In this document: in pieces, positions 1 through 8,525 of the stretch
Position numbering within the stretch: position 1 is the first letter of the stretch
Layout: every line of letters begins with the position of its first letter
Assembly: GCA_036381835.1 (NCBI GenBank)
Contig: DASVCA010000048.1
Coordinates: 1-40,653, forward strand
DNA: 40,653 bases
Direction of reading: 5' to 3'
Origin: DASULK01 sp036381835
Lineage (GTDB): Bacteria > Actinomycetota > Actinomycetes > Mycobacteriales > Micromonosporaceae
The notes under the pieces: generated by a model
What the model was told of the DNA's origin: nothing
What the model saw: only the letters and a program-made list of their open reading frames with translations
Database searches by the model: none
Position numbers and translations under genes: made by a program

Positions 1-123
1 GAGCGCACCGAGCCCTCCGCGCCCGGTGCGGTAAGACATCGACCATCGATCGATGCGCCCCGGTCGGATCCCGGAGCGCATCGCCCTGGTCGCCGTTGGA
101 ACCGGCCGCGGTCCGCCCCCGGC

Positions 124-330
124 TCAGCTCCCGCAACCGCAGGCCCCGCCGCAGCAACCGCCACCGGTCGCCCCGGCTGTGTCCCGGCCGCTCACCGCGA
201 CCGTCGACAGCAACTTGACCGTGTCGTCGTGGCCCTGCGGGCAGGTCGCGGGCTCCGACGAACGGGCCATGGGCCGACTGACTTCGAACGTCTCGCCGCA
301 GGCGCGGCAGCGGAACTCGTACCTCGGCAT
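124..330 (-). CDS. FmdB-family zinc ribbon protein
   Basis: This is a 68-residue protein. It opens with MPRYEFRCRACGETFEV, the typical FmdB/CxxC_CXXC_SSSS start, with one CxxC pair (CRAC) near residue 8 and a second metal-ligand region (CPQGH) near residue 31. It ends in a Gly/Cys-rich tail (GGGCCGGACGCG). The family is annotated as putative regulatory proteins, but its biochemical role is not established. The ATG at 330 is chosen because the zinc ribbon begins there and a TACGCT hexamer sits exactly 6 nt upstream, which suggests a leaderless transcript. It diverges from the lytic transglycosylase with only 60 bp between starts. Confidence 0.85.
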   Translation of the reverse strand: MPRYEFRCRACGETFEVSRPMARSSEPATCPQGHDDTVKLLSTVAVSGRDTAGATGGGCCGGACGCGS

Positions 331-336
331 AGCAAC

Positions 337-342
337 AGCGTA
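337..342 (-). promoter_or_regulatory. Candidate -10 element of a leaderless FmdB-type gene
   Basis: TACGCT reads on the minus strand and is followed by 6 nt and then the ATG at 330. The spacing places the expected transcription start at or next to the start codon. No Shine-Dalgarno sequence is visible. Confidence 0.45.
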
Positions 343-377
343 CGCGCCGATCAGTCGCCTCACGCCCATCGATGGTT

Positions 378-383
378 CATACT
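378..383 (+). promoter_or_regulatory. Candidate -10 element of the lytic transglycosylase gene
   Basis: CATACT lies 7 nt before the GTG at 391, with no Shine-Dalgarno between them. It supports the GTG start and a leaderless message, but the hexamer is only an approximate match to TANNNT. Confidence 0.3.
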
Positions 384-390
384 CGACGGC

Positions 391-1341
391 GTGAACGGGG
401 ACAAGCCAGCACTGCGGTCCGCCGTCCCGCCGGCCACCGACTCGGCGGACACGGCGCGGGAGCAACCGAACCACCGGTGGCCGGCCCGGCTGAAGCGCCT
501 GCCCGCCGCCGCCGGCCGCACCCTGCTCACCTGGGCCCGGGGTCCCCAGGGCCGGCTCGCCCTGCCGGGCCTGTTACTGCTGGCCGTGGTATCCGCCAGC
601 GGATCGGCCGGTGCTCTGCTGGTTCCCGCCGCCGGCCCGCGGCCCGCCCCGACCGCGACTGCCGCCGATGACCCCGACCTCGACCTCGCCCCGTCTGCGC
701 CCGCCGACCCCGGCTACGCCCCCGAGCCGACCGGCACCACCACTCCGGCAGCGGGATCGGCCTCGGGCCGGCCCTCCGATCCGCTCGCCGGTTGGGCGCA
801 ACAGGTCGGAGCCCGGGTCGGCATCCCACCGGCGGCGCTGCAGGCGTACGGCTACGCCGAGTGGGTGCTCGGCCAGACCGAGCCCGGGTGCCAGTTGCGC
901 TGGACGACGCTGGCTGCGATCGGCAAGGTCGAATCGGACCACGGCCGATTCGGCGGGGCGAGCATCGGGCCGGACGGCACGGTGCAGCCCTCGATCGTCG
1001 GGCTGCCGCTGGACGGCCGAGACGATCGCAAACTGATCGCCGACACGGACGGCGGCCGCCTCGACGGCGACCAGACCTACGACCGGGCGGTGGGTCCGAT
1101 GCAGTTCATTCCGGGCACCTGGCAGCAGGACGGCGTCGACGCGGACGGCGACGGGGTGAAGAACCCGCACGACATGGATGACGCGGCACTGGCCGCCGGA
1201 CGGTATCTCTGCAAGGGCGGCCGCGACCTGGCCAAGCCGCAGGACTGGTGGAAGGCCATCCTCTCGTACAACAACGTGCAGTCCTACGCACAGCAGGTGT
1301 TCGACACCGCCAACCGGTACGGCGTCGCCAGCCACGGCTGA
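391..1341 (+). CDS. Membrane-anchored lytic transglycosylase (MltB/SLT_2-like)
   Basis: A 316-residue predicted peptidoglycan-cleaving enzyme acting outside the membrane. Residues 1-50 are polar and basic. A hydrophobic segment at about 55-80 looks like a signal anchor, and about 50 Pro/Ala/Thr-rich residues form a linker. The catalytic domain begins near residue 133. The likely catalytic Glu is in AIGKVESDHGRFGG (about residue 181), and VGPMQFIPGTWQ and ILSYNNVQSYAQQV are the other family motifs. Related MltB-type enzymes cut the MurNAc-GlcNAc bond to form 1,6-anhydro-MurNAc. The GTG at 391 is preferred over an upstream in-frame start because the latter would run through the divergent FmdB gene and its promoter. 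The physiological role (growth or sporulation) cannot be read from the sequence. Confidence 0.85.
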   Translation: MNGDKPALRSAVPPATDSADTAREQPNHRWPARLKRLPAAAGRTLLTWARGPQGRLALPGLLLLAVVSASGSAGALLVPAAGPRPAPTATAADDPDLDLAPSAPADPGYAPEPTGTTTPAAGSASGRPSDPLAGWAQQVGARVGIPPAALQAYGYAEWVLGQTEPGCQLRWTTLAAIGKVESDHGRFGGASIGPDGTVQPSIVGLPLDGRDDRKLIADTDGGRLDGDQTYDRAVGPMQFIPGTWQQDGVDADGDGVKNPHDMDDAALAAGRYLCKGGRDLAKPQDWWKAILSYNNVQSYAQQVFDTANRYGVASHG

Positions 1342-1431
1342 GCGGCCTGACGGATACCGCAGCGTAATCAGCCGACTACCGGGTATCATCGCCCCCTTTC
1401 GCCTGGCCGGGATAAAGGGCAAGCTAGACGG

Positions 1432-2454
1432 GTGAAGATGCGGGAGTGGGATCCTCGAACCGCGCCGTCCAGCGAGATCGACTCGCTGCTCGACGCACTG
1501 AACGCGGTCTTCGCGGCCGACCTGCCCGACGATCCGCTGTGGCAGGTCGACTTCCTGCGGGAGTACCTCACCGAGACGATGCCGGGCGAGCGGCGGCTGG
1601 CCTGGCTGGCCACCGCCGGCCCGGCCGCACCGGGACGCCCGGTCCAGGTCGCCGGGCACGTGAACGTGCTGCTGCTCGGTGACATCGGCGTCATCGACCT
1701 GCTGGTCCACCCGAACTGGCGGCGTCAGGGCGTGGCCCGCGAGCTGCTCAACGCCGCCGCTCGACGGGCCTGGCAGGAGGGGATCCGCTCACTCGGGGTC
1801 GAGGTGGTGGGTGCCACTCCCGCCGTGAGCTTCTACGAATCGCTGGGGTTCACCCGCGAGTTCACCGAGATCCGCAGCGTCCTGTCACTGCCCGCGGTCG
1901 ATTGGGCGGCCATCGAGCGGATGGCCGCCGGCCCCCGCCCCGGCTACCGGATCGAATTCCACGTCGGCCGCCCCCCGGACGAACTCCTCGACACCTACGC
2001 CGCGCTCAAGGCGGAGGCGCGCGATCCGGACGACGGGGATCTCGACCTGCGGCCCAGTTCCTATGACGCGCAGCGGCTGCGGGACAGTCTGGACTGCCTG
2101 CACCGGCGCGGCATGCAACCGTACATCGTGGTCGCCGTCGAGGAGGCGACCGGTACGGTGGTCGGCCTCACCGAGGTGGTGGTGCCGGCGCAGCACCCAA
2201 CCCGGGCGGACCAGTACGACACGATCGTCCGGCCGGACCATCGGGTGCACGGCATCGATCGCGCGATCAAGGCCCGGATGCTGCTCGAACTGCGTTCGGC
2301 GGAGCAGAAACTGTCCGAGGTGCAGACCTGGAACGCCCACGCCAACGAGGCGATCCGGAAGGTCAACGCCGAACTCGGCTTTCAACCCGACCGGGAGTGG
2401 TACGAGTACGCCGTGGACGTCGTCGAACTCCTGGAACGCCTCGCCGCTGGCTGA
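1432..2454 (+). CDS. Tandem GNAT-family N-acetyltransferase
   Basis: A 340-residue protein with two GNAT-like halves. The N-terminal half carries the acetyl-CoA loop VHPNWRRQGVARELL (about residues 90-105) and VSFYESLGF, a standard motif. The C-terminal half contains VVAVEEATGTVVGLTEV and a weaker CoA loop, VRPDHRVHGIDRAIKARML, then NAHANEAIRKVNAELGF, as in GNATs that resemble mycothiol synthase MshD. It is not MshD on this evidence, because the second domain is divergent and the substrate is unknown. The start is GTG at 1432; an ATG two codons later is an alternative. It converges on hemB across a hairpin that contains both stop codons. Confidence 0.8.
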   Translation: MKMREWDPRTAPSSEIDSLLDALNAVFAADLPDDPLWQVDFLREYLTETMPGERRLAWLATAGPAAPGRPVQVAGHVNVLLLGDIGVIDLLVHPNWRRQGVARELLNAAARRAWQEGIRSLGVEVVGATPAVSFYESLGFTREFTEIRSVLSLPAVDWAAIERMAAGPRPGYRIEFHVGRPPDELLDTYAALKAEARDPDDGDLDLRPSSYDAQRLRDSLDCLHRRGMQPYIVVAVEEATGTVVGLTEVVVPAQHPTRADQYDTIVRPDHRVHGIDRAIKARMLLELRSAEQKLSEVQTWNAHANEAIRKVNAELGFQPDREWYEYAVDVVELLERLAAG

Positions 2455-2488
2455 GTCGACCACCCCGACCCGCGGGGCCTCGACTCAG
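2451..2488. terminator. Bidirectional hairpin terminator between GNAT gene and hemB
   Basis: CTGAGTCGA (2451-2459) and TCGACTCAG (2480-2488) are perfect 9-bp inverted arms. An inner CCCCG (2463-2467) pairs with CGGGG (2473-2477). The TGA of the GNAT gene and the TGA of hemB both lie inside the outer stem. There is no U-tract, as is usual for actinobacterial terminators. Function is inferred from position between convergent genes. Confidence 0.7.
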
Positions 2489-3468
2489 TGGCGATCGCGC
2501 AGCAGGCGCGCGGCCTCGACCGCCCAGTAGGTGAGGATGATCTGGGCCCCGGCCCGCCGGATCGAGGTGAGTGTCTCGAGCATCACCTGTTCCCGGTCGA
2601 TCCACCCGTTGGCGGCCGCCGCCTCGACCATGGCGTACTCGCCGGAGACCTGGTATGCCGCGACCGGCAGATCGACCGCCGCCCGGACCGCGGCGAGCAC
2701 ATCCAGGTACGGCAGGGCGGGCTTGACCATGATGATGTCCGCCCCTTCGGCGACGTCCAGTTCGACCTCCCGCAGCGCCTCCCGCACGTTGGCGGGGTCC
2801 TGCTGGTAGGTACGCCGGTCGCCCTGCAACGTCGACTCCACCGCCTCACGGAAGGGCCCGTAGCAGGCCGAGGCGTATTTCGCGGCGTAGGCGAGGATCG
2901 CGGTGTCCTGGTAGCCGGCGGCGTCGAGGGCCCGGCGCACCGCGCCGACCTGGCCGTCCATCATGCCGGACAGCCCGACCACCGCCACCCCGGCTTCCGC
3001 CTGGGCGACCGCCATCTCCGCGTACGCGGCCAGCGTCGCGTCGTTGTCCACGGCACCGTCTGCGTCGAGCAACCCGCAATGGCCGTGCGAGGTGAACTCG
3101 TCCAGGCAGAGATCGCTCATCACCACCGCCGCGTCGCCGACCTCGGCGACCACGTCCCGGATCGCGACGTTGAGGATGCCGTCGGGGGCGGTCCCGCAGG
3201 AGCCGGTCTCGTCCCGCGTCGCCGGCACCCCGAAGAGCATGATCCCGCCGATCCCGGCCTGCACCGCCTCGACCGCGGCCTTGCGCAGCGAGTCACGCGA
3301 GTGCTGCACGACGCCGGGCAGCGAGGCGATCGCCCGAGGCTCGACGAGCCCCTCCCGGACGAACATCGGCAGCACCAACTCCGCCGGGGCGAGCCGGGTC
3401 TCCGCCACCAGCCGACGCATGGCGGCCGATCGACGCAGCCGCCGGGGACGCATCTCGGGGTACGGCAA
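2485..3468 (-). CDS. hemB: Delta-aminolevulinic acid dehydratase (porphobilinogen synthase)
   Basis: A 327-residue cytosolic enzyme joining two 5-aminolevulinate molecules into porphobilinogen. The Schiff-base lysine region IIMVKPALPYLDV and the second active-site lysine in AAKYASACYGPFREA are present. The metal-site loop reads DLCLDEFTSHGHCG, where the Zn-type cysteine cluster is partly replaced by Asp, so a Mg-dependent or mixed metal type is likely. The TTG start at 3468 is chosen because a GAGGAGG Shine-Dalgarno (3475-3481) ends 6 nt upstream; the in-frame ATG at 3453 would be too far from it. It is the last gene of the rex-hem operon, 15 nt after hemD. Confidence 0.95.
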   Translation of the reverse strand: MPYPEMRPRRLRRSAAMRRLVAETRLAPAELVLPMFVREGLVEPRAIASLPGVVQHSRDSLRKAAVEAVQAGIGGIMLFGVPATRDETGSCGTAPDGILNVAIRDVVAEVGDAAVVMSDLCLDEFTSHGHCGLLDADGAVDNDATLAAYAEMAVAQAEAGVAVVGLSGMMDGQVGAVRRALDAAGYQDTAILAYAAKYASACYGPFREAVESTLQGDRRTYQQDPANVREALREVELDVAEGADIIMVKPALPYLDVLAAVRAAVDLPVAAYQVSGEYAMVEAAAANGWIDREQVMLETLTSIRRAGAQIILTYWAVEAARLLRDRH

Positions 3469-3483
3469 CGGGAGCCTCCTCGG

Positions 3484-5064
3484 TCAGCGGAACCGCAGCG
3501 CGGTCGGACCCTGCACCTTCGAGCCGCGACGCTGCTTGGCCGGCATGGCCGCCAACTTCTCGCGCAACTCCACCGCGTACGAGGCCAGGGCCTCCACCAG
3601 GTCGGGCACCGAGGCGTGCTGCGGCTGCACGTCGACCCGCAGACCGAACTCGGTCGCGGTCTCGGCCGTCTTGGGGCCGATCACCGAGACCACCGTACGG
3701 GCATGCGGCTTGCCGGCGATCCCGACCAGGTTCCGCACGGTCGAGGACGAGGTGAACAGCACGGCGTCGAAGCCGCCCGACTTGATGGCGTCGCGGATCT
3801 CCGCGGGCGGAGGCGCGGCCCGGACCGTCCGGTAGGCGGTGACGTCGTCGACCTCCCAGCCACGCTCGGCCAGCCCGGCGGCCAGGGTCTCGGTGGCGAT
3901 GTCGGCGCGGGGCAGCAGAACCCGACCGACCGGGTCGAGCACTTCGTCGTACGGCGAGAACTCGGCCAGCAGCCCCTCGGACGACTGTTCCCCGGAGGGC
4001 ACCAGCTCGGGCTGGATGCCGAACGCCCGCACGGCGTTCGCGGTCGCCTCCCCCACGCAGGCGATCTTCACGCCGCCGAAGTGCCGGGCGTCCAATCCGT
4101 GCTCGGCGAATTTCTCCCAGACCGCCCGTACCGCGTTCACCGAGGTGAAGATGACCCAGGCGTACCGGCCGTCCACCAGACCCTTGATCGCCCGCTCCAT
4201 CTGCGCCGGGGTACGCGGCGGCTCCACGGCGATGGTGGGCACCTCGCAGGGGATCGCCCCGTAGGCGCGCAGTCGAGCGCTCATCACCCCGGCCTGCTCC
4301 TTGGTCCGCGGCACGAGCACCTTCCAGCCGTACAGGGGCCGGTTCTCCCACCAGCTCAGCTTCTCCCGCTCGGCGACCCGCGCGCCGAGGGTGAGCACCA
4401 CGCGACCGGTGAACCCGAGCGCCGCGGCCACGAAGTTGTCCACGGTCGAGGTGGTCGTGTACTGCGTCTCGCCGGTGCCGTCACCGGTCACCGCCACCGG
4501 CAGCGTGCCGTCGATCCCGGCCGCCAGCAGGCCGTCGCGGACCGCGGCGAGATCCCCGGCGTCGACGGCCAGGGCCAGCGGGCCTCGCGCGGTCGCTGCG
4601 GCCAGTGCTTCGAAGTCGAGCATGGCGACGTCGTCGACCTCGACGGAGGTGCGGATGCCGGGCATCGGAACCCCCGCATAGGTCGCCACGCCCTCGGCAT
4701 GTCCGATCCCGGGCACCACCTCGAAGGGCACCCCGGTACGGGCCACGGCCTCCACCTCGGCGACCACCTGCTCGTGTCCGAACGGGTCACCGGAGACCAG
4801 GCGCACCGCCGACAGCCCTGAGCGGGCTGCCGACAGCAGTACCTTGGCCACGTCGCCGGCCGCGCCCTCGGCCGGGCTGAACTGAACGTCGGAGTCGACG
4901 TTCGGCCGGACGGCCTCGATCAGCGACGCGGGGATCGCGCGGTCGTACACCACCTGGTCGGCCCCGACCAGTGCGTCATAAGCGCGACGAGTCAGCAGGC
5001 CGGGGTCACCGGGCCCGGCCCCGACGAAGGCGATGCGGCCTGCGGGTTTACGGGTGCGGCTCAT
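3484..5064 (-). CDS. hemD: Uroporphyrinogen-III synthase fused to a methyltransferase-like domain
   Basis: A 526-residue fusion protein. Residues 10-240 resemble the uroporphyrinogen-III C-methyltransferase (CobA/CysG) fold, with VGAGPGDPGLLT at the start. The usual SAM-site segment (RLKGGDPFVFGRG type) reads RLVSGDPFGHEQV, so methyltransferase activity is doubtful. From about residue 265 (WKVLVPRTKEQAG) to the end is a HemD domain with VIFTSVNAVRAVWEKF and DAVLFTSSSTVRNLVG. HemD closes hydroxymethylbilane with ring D inversion. The same architecture occurs in mycobacterial HemD. It overlaps hemC by 4 nt. The C-terminus is short and basic. Confidence 0.92.
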   Translation of the reverse strand: MSRTRKPAGRIAFVGAGPGDPGLLTRRAYDALVGADQVVYDRAIPASLIEAVRPNVDSDVQFSPAEGAAGDVAKVLLSAARSGLSAVRLVSGDPFGHEQVVAEVEAVARTGVPFEVVPGIGHAEGVATYAGVPMPGIRTSVEVDDVAMLDFEALAAATARGPLALAVDAGDLAAVRDGLLAAGIDGTLPVAVTGDGTGETQYTTTSTVDNFVAAALGFTGRVVLTLGARVAEREKLSWWENRPLYGWKVLVPRTKEQAGVMSARLRAYGAIPCEVPTIAVEPPRTPAQMERAIKGLVDGRYAWVIFTSVNAVRAVWEKFAEHGLDARHFGGVKIACVGEATANAVRAFGIQPELVPSGEQSSEGLLAEFSPYDEVLDPVGRVLLPRADIATETLAAGLAERGWEVDDVTAYRTVRAAPPPAEIRDAIKSGGFDAVLFTSSSTVRNLVGIAGKPHARTVVSVIGPKTAETATEFGLRVDVQPQHASVPDLVEALASYAVELREKLAAMPAKQRRGSKVQGPTALRFR

Positions 5065-6095
5065 TTCGTTGCTCCCATGTGGGTTCGCGCGCCGGGAGGG
5101 ATCGGCGCGTCATCCTGGGCTGGTGCGCCAGACGGCTCAGGCGCGTCGAGGATCTTGCTGGCACCGCCGTCCAGTAGTTCGACGGCAAGCGATCTGCCGA
5201 CCTCCTCGGCGGCGGCGAGCGCCGCCGCGGCCCCGCCCTCGGCGGGTACCGCGATGCTGCGAGACAGGCGGTGTTCCCGGGTTCCGTCCGGACTGATGAC
5301 CGCGCCACGCAGGTAGATCTCTTCGCCGACCTCGCCCTCCGCGACCAGGGCGAGCGCCGCGACCGGCGCGCTGCAGCCCGCCTCGAGCGTAGCCAGGAAC
5401 GCCCGCTCCGCGGCAACCGCGAGCCGGGTCGGCGGGTGGTCGAGCACGGCGAGCAGGTCACTCATCTCGTGATCGTCCGCCCGGCACTCGACGGCCAACG
5501 CCCCTTGGGCGGGGGCGGGAAGCATCAGCATCGGATCGAGGATTTCGGAGATCTCGCCGGTGCGGCCGAGTCGGGCGAGGCCGGCACGGGCCACCACGAT
5601 CGCGTCGAGATCGGCTTCGGGCCCGAACACCCGACGGATCCGGGAATCCACGTTGCCGCGGATCGGAACGACGGTCAGCGGTAGCCCGAGCGCGTGCAGC
5701 TGAGCGATCCGGCGGAGCGATCCGGTGCCGACGGTGGCACCGGGCGGAAGTTCGGCCAGGGTACGGCCGTCTCGGGCGATCAACGCGTCCCGCGGGTCCT
5801 CGCGGGTCGGCACGGCAGCGATCCGCAAGCCCGCATGGACCGCGGTGGGCAGGTCCTTGTAGGAGTGCACCGCGAAGTCGATCTCTCCGGCGAGCAGCGC
5901 GTCACGCAACGCGGAGACGAACACACCGACGCCGAGCCGGCTCACCGGTGCCGTCGAGCGATCCCCTTCCGTGACGATGTTCACCAGTCGCACCGGGCGG
6001 CCGGTGGCCGCCTGCACCGCATCGGCGACCCACTGTGATTGGGTCCGGGCCAGCGCGCTGGCGCGGGTACCGAGACGCAGGGCGGGCATGGTCAT
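5061..6095 (-). CDS. hemC: Porphobilinogen deaminase (hydroxymethylbilane synthase)
   Basis: A 344-residue enzyme polymerising four porphobilinogens into hydroxymethylbilane. It shows LRLGTRASALARTQSQWVA at the N-terminus, the substrate-site region FAVHSYKDLPT, GSLRRIAQL, and EAGCSAPVAALA, whose Cys carries the dipyrromethane cofactor. Length is slightly above the family norm (about 310) because of an Ala/Pro-rich C-terminal tail after about residue 315. It overlaps hemA upstream and hemD downstream by 4 nt each, indicating translational coupling. An ATG two codons downstream (MPALRLG) is an equally possible start. Confidence 0.95.
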   Translation of the reverse strand: MTMPALRLGTRASALARTQSQWVADAVQAATGRPVRLVNIVTEGDRSTAPVSRLGVGVFVSALRDALLAGEIDFAVHSYKDLPTAVHAGLRIAAVPTREDPRDALIARDGRTLAELPPGATVGTGSLRRIAQLHALGLPLTVVPIRGNVDSRIRRVFGPEADLDAIVVARAGLARLGRTGEISEILDPMLMLPAPAQGALAVECRADDHEMSDLLAVLDHPPTRLAVAAERAFLATLEAGCSAPVAALALVAEGEVGEEIYLRGAVISPDGTREHRLSRSIAVPAEGGAAAALAAAEEVGRSLAVELLDGGASKILDAPEPSGAPAQDDAPIPPGARTHMGATK

Positions 6096-7468
6096 CGGGC
6101 ACCGTCCGAGGAGTCGAGGCGAGCGGCGCCGCAGTCCGGATCCTGATCGAGCCGGGGTACGGCGTCGGCCGGGGCCGGCTGCGAGACCTCCAGATCGAAC
6201 AGTTCGCGCAGCAGTGCGGAGTACTGCTCGCCGCCGGGCTCGGCCGCGAGTTGCCGCACCCGTACGGTCGGCGAATGCAGCAGCCGCTGCACCACCCGAT
6301 GCACGGTGTGCGCCACTTCGGCCCGCTGTTCGTCGGTCAGGTCGGGGCGTCGCTGCGCGAGGCGGCGCAGTTCAGCCGTCACCACCTGTTCGGCGCGGGC
6401 GCGCAGGGCGGCGACGGTCGGTGCGATGTCCGCGGCGCGCAGCCAGGTCAGGAACGATTCCACCTCGTCGGAGACGATCTCTCCGGCGGCTGCGGCCTCC
6501 GCGGTCGCGGCACCGGCCGCGTCCACGTCCGCGGAATCCGGCAGGCTCGCCGCCAGCCCGTCGATGTCGATCACCCGTACGCCCGGCAGGGCGGCCGCGG
6601 CCGGTTCCACGTCCCTCGGCACGGCGAGGTCCAGCAGGATCAGCGGATCGTCCCCCGTCCTCCGGAGCAGGGCCTGGGAGATCACCTCGCGGGTCAGCAC
6701 CGGCCGGATCGCCGCGGTGGCGCAGACCACGACGTCGACCGTGGCGAGCGCGTCGACCAGTTCGGAGAAGGGAACCGCGCGCGCGCCGTACGACTCGGCC
6801 AACCGGGCCGCCCGGTCGGCGCTGCGGTTGGTGATCAGCAGCGGTGACGCGGCCCGCCGGCTGAGGGTGGCCGCCGCGAGGGCACCCATCCCACCGGCGC
6901 CGATCACCATCGCCGGGCGAGCGGCGAGTTCTCCGCCGAGGTGCCGGGCGGCGAGATCGAGCGCGGCGGTCACCACACTGCGCCCAGCCCGGTCGATCCC
7001 GGTCTCGGCGTGCGCCCGCTTGCCCACGCGCAGCGCCTGCTGCAACAACTCGTGCAGCAGGCGCCCGACGGCGTCCGCCTCCGCCGCCACCCGGTAGGCG
7101 TCGCGAATCTGGCCGAGGATCTGCGCTTCGCCCACCACCAGTGAGTCCAGCCCCGCGGCGACCCGGAAGACATGCTCGACCGCCGCCGCGTCGTAGTGCA
7201 CGTACAGGTGGGGGGCCAGCTGTCCCGGGTCGCACCCGGCCTGCTCGGCGAGGACGGCGCTGACGTCCGCCAGCCCTCCGTGGAAGCCGTTCACCGCCGC
7301 GTATACCTCCACCCGGTTACAGGTGGAGACGACGACCGCCTCCCCGACCCGGGGCTGAGCGAGCAACCGCTCGAGGATCGCGGTCAGCTCCGCGGGGGCG
7401 ACCGACAACCGTTCCAGCACGTCGATGGGAGCGGTGCGATAGGAGGCACCGACGACGACGAGGTTCAC
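6092..7468 (-). CDS. hemA: Glutamyl-tRNA reductase
   Basis: A 458-residue NADPH-dependent enzyme converting glutamyl-tRNA(Glu) to glutamate-1-semialdehyde, the first committed step of C5-pathway tetrapyrrole synthesis. The catalytic Cys is residue 50 in VVSTCNRVEVYA. GEAQILGQIRDAYR and the Rossmann motif IGAGGMGALAAATLSRR follow, then a C-terminal helical dimerisation domain. It directly follows rex with a 4-nt overlap and precedes hemC with another. The context implies Rex (NADH/NAD+) control of haem synthesis, as reported for the rex-hemACD operon of Streptomyces. Confidence 0.96.
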   Translation of the reverse strand: MNLVVVGASYRTAPIDVLERLSVAPAELTAILERLLAQPRVGEAVVVSTCNRVEVYAAVNGFHGGLADVSAVLAEQAGCDPGQLAPHLYVHYDAAAVEHVFRVAAGLDSLVVGEAQILGQIRDAYRVAAEADAVGRLLHELLQQALRVGKRAHAETGIDRAGRSVVTAALDLAARHLGGELAARPAMVIGAGGMGALAAATLSRRAASPLLITNRSADRAARLAESYGARAVPFSELVDALATVDVVVCATAAIRPVLTREVISQALLRRTGDDPLILLDLAVPRDVEPAAAALPGVRVIDIDGLAASLPDSADVDAAGAATAEAAAAGEIVSDEVESFLTWLRAADIAPTVAALRARAEQVVTAELRRLAQRRPDLTDEQRAEVAHTVHRVVQRLLHSPTVRVRQLAAEPGGEQYSALLRELFDLEVSQPAPADAVPRLDQDPDCGAARLDSSDGAR

Positions 7469-8289
7469 GTGGAGACCGCCTTAGTCTCGGTTGTCCGCCG
7501 CCGGCCGACCAGCCGCTCCGCAGCGGCGATGCGCTTGAGATTGCCGGTCAGCGACGTTCTGCCGTCCGTCGCCGAGTCCTGCCCGCCGACCTCGTTGCGA
7601 CCGCCCGGAGCCGCGGTCTTGCGGTGCTCGTGGAAGGAGAGGATCTGCAGTTCGATGGCGAGGTCGACTTTCCGTACGTCGACTCCGTCGGGCACCGACA
7701 GCACACAGGGCGCGAAGTTCAGGATGCTGCGCACCCCGGCCGCGACCAACCGATCGGCCACGGCCTGGGCCGCCGCCGCCGGGGTCGCGATCACCCCGAT
7801 CGTGATCGACTCCTCGGCGATCGTGCGAGCCAGGTCGTCCACGTGCCGCACCACGAGTCCGTTGATCGCTCTGCCGACCCGGTTGCGGTCCGCATCGAAG
7901 AGGGCGGCGATCCGGAACCCGCGGTTGGCGAAGCCGGCGTAACCGGCGAGCGCCTGGCCGAGGTTACCCACGCCGACCAGCGCGACCGCGCGACTTTGGG
8001 TGAGGCCGAGGACGTACTCGATCTGTTCGATGAGCAGCGTCACGTCGTACCCGACGCCACGGGTGCCGTAGGAGCCGAGGTGCGACAGGTCCTTGCGGAG
8101 CTTCGCCGAGTTGACTCCGGCGGCGGTGGCCAGGGCCTCGCTGGAGATCGTGTCGTGGCCGGCTTCGGCGAGGCCGTGCAGGGCGCGAAGGTACTCCGGG
8201 AGCCGCGCGACGGTTGCCTCGGGCAGGTCCGGGAGTGCCGGAACCGCACCGGCGCGGTCCGATGCGCCTGCGGGACGGTGCTGACTCAT
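7465..8289 (-). CDS. rex: Redox-sensing transcriptional repressor Rex
   Basis: A 274-residue repressor. Residues 20-100 form the winged helix, with LATAAGVNSAKLRKDLSHLG and YGTRGVGYDV, the hallmark Rex DNA-binding segment. A Rossmann NAD(H) domain follows with ALVGVGNLGQALAGY. Known Rex proteins release DNA when NADH rises. About 50 extra residues at the C-terminus are polar and probably disordered. ATG at 8289 is chosen; a longer reading would start inside the operator region. The gene is first in the hem operon and probably represses itself through the site at 8388-8405. Confidence 0.95.
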   Translation of the reverse strand: MSQHRPAGASDRAGAVPALPDLPEATVARLPEYLRALHGLAEAGHDTISSEALATAAGVNSAKLRKDLSHLGSYGTRGVGYDVTLLIEQIEYVLGLTQSRAVALVGVGNLGQALAGYAGFANRGFRIAALFDADRNRVGRAINGLVVRHVDDLARTIAEESITIGVIATPAAAAQAVADRLVAAGVRSILNFAPCVLSVPDGVDVRKVDLAIELQILSFHEHRKTAAPGGRNEVGGQDSATDGRTSLTGNLKRIAAAERLVGRRRTTETKAVST

Positions 8290-8387
8290 GGGACTCCGTG
8301 GTGCGTCATTCGACCGGGCGGACCGGTCAGCCGGGTGCCCGCCGGCAGCCGATGGTCGCAGGCGGGCTCGAATTACAGCGTAGGCGC

Positions 8388-8405
8388 TTGTGAAGGCGTG
8401 CACAA
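8388..8405. promoter_or_regulatory. Rex operator (ROP) of the rex-hemACDB operon
   Basis: TTGTGAAGGCGTGCACAA is an imperfect 18-bp palindrome (TTGTG...CACAA). Its inner 16 bases match the Streptomyces Rex site TGTGAACGCGTTCACA at 14 positions. It lies about 100 nt upstream of the rex ATG. On the minus strand TACGCT (8377-8382) and TGTAAT (8372-8377) lie just downstream and are candidate -10 elements, so bound Rex would cover the -35 region. Confidence 0.85.
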
Positions 8406-8525
8406 ATCGCGATCTTGAAGTCGCGACTGGTCAGGAGCGGTGATCGAGAGACGGCGCCGGGTTCCGCTACCGGTCCCCGCTTTCGACTAATACCACTTGA
8501 TTCCGACTTTCGGTCGGCAACCGCC

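Noticed and set aside
53..394. A plus-strand frame over the FmdB-type gene
   Set aside because: It lies opposite a recognisable zinc ribbon gene and has no similarity or ribosome site.
2488..4821. A long open frame (777 codons) on the plus strand opposite hemB and hemD
   Set aside because: It is the antisense shadow of GC-rich genes. It is dominated by His, Arg, Gly and Pro and has no domain.
8503..8517. CCGAC...GTCGG as a terminator near the HAD gene
   Set aside because: A 5-bp stem is too short to call, and its position just after the HAD stop is the only support.
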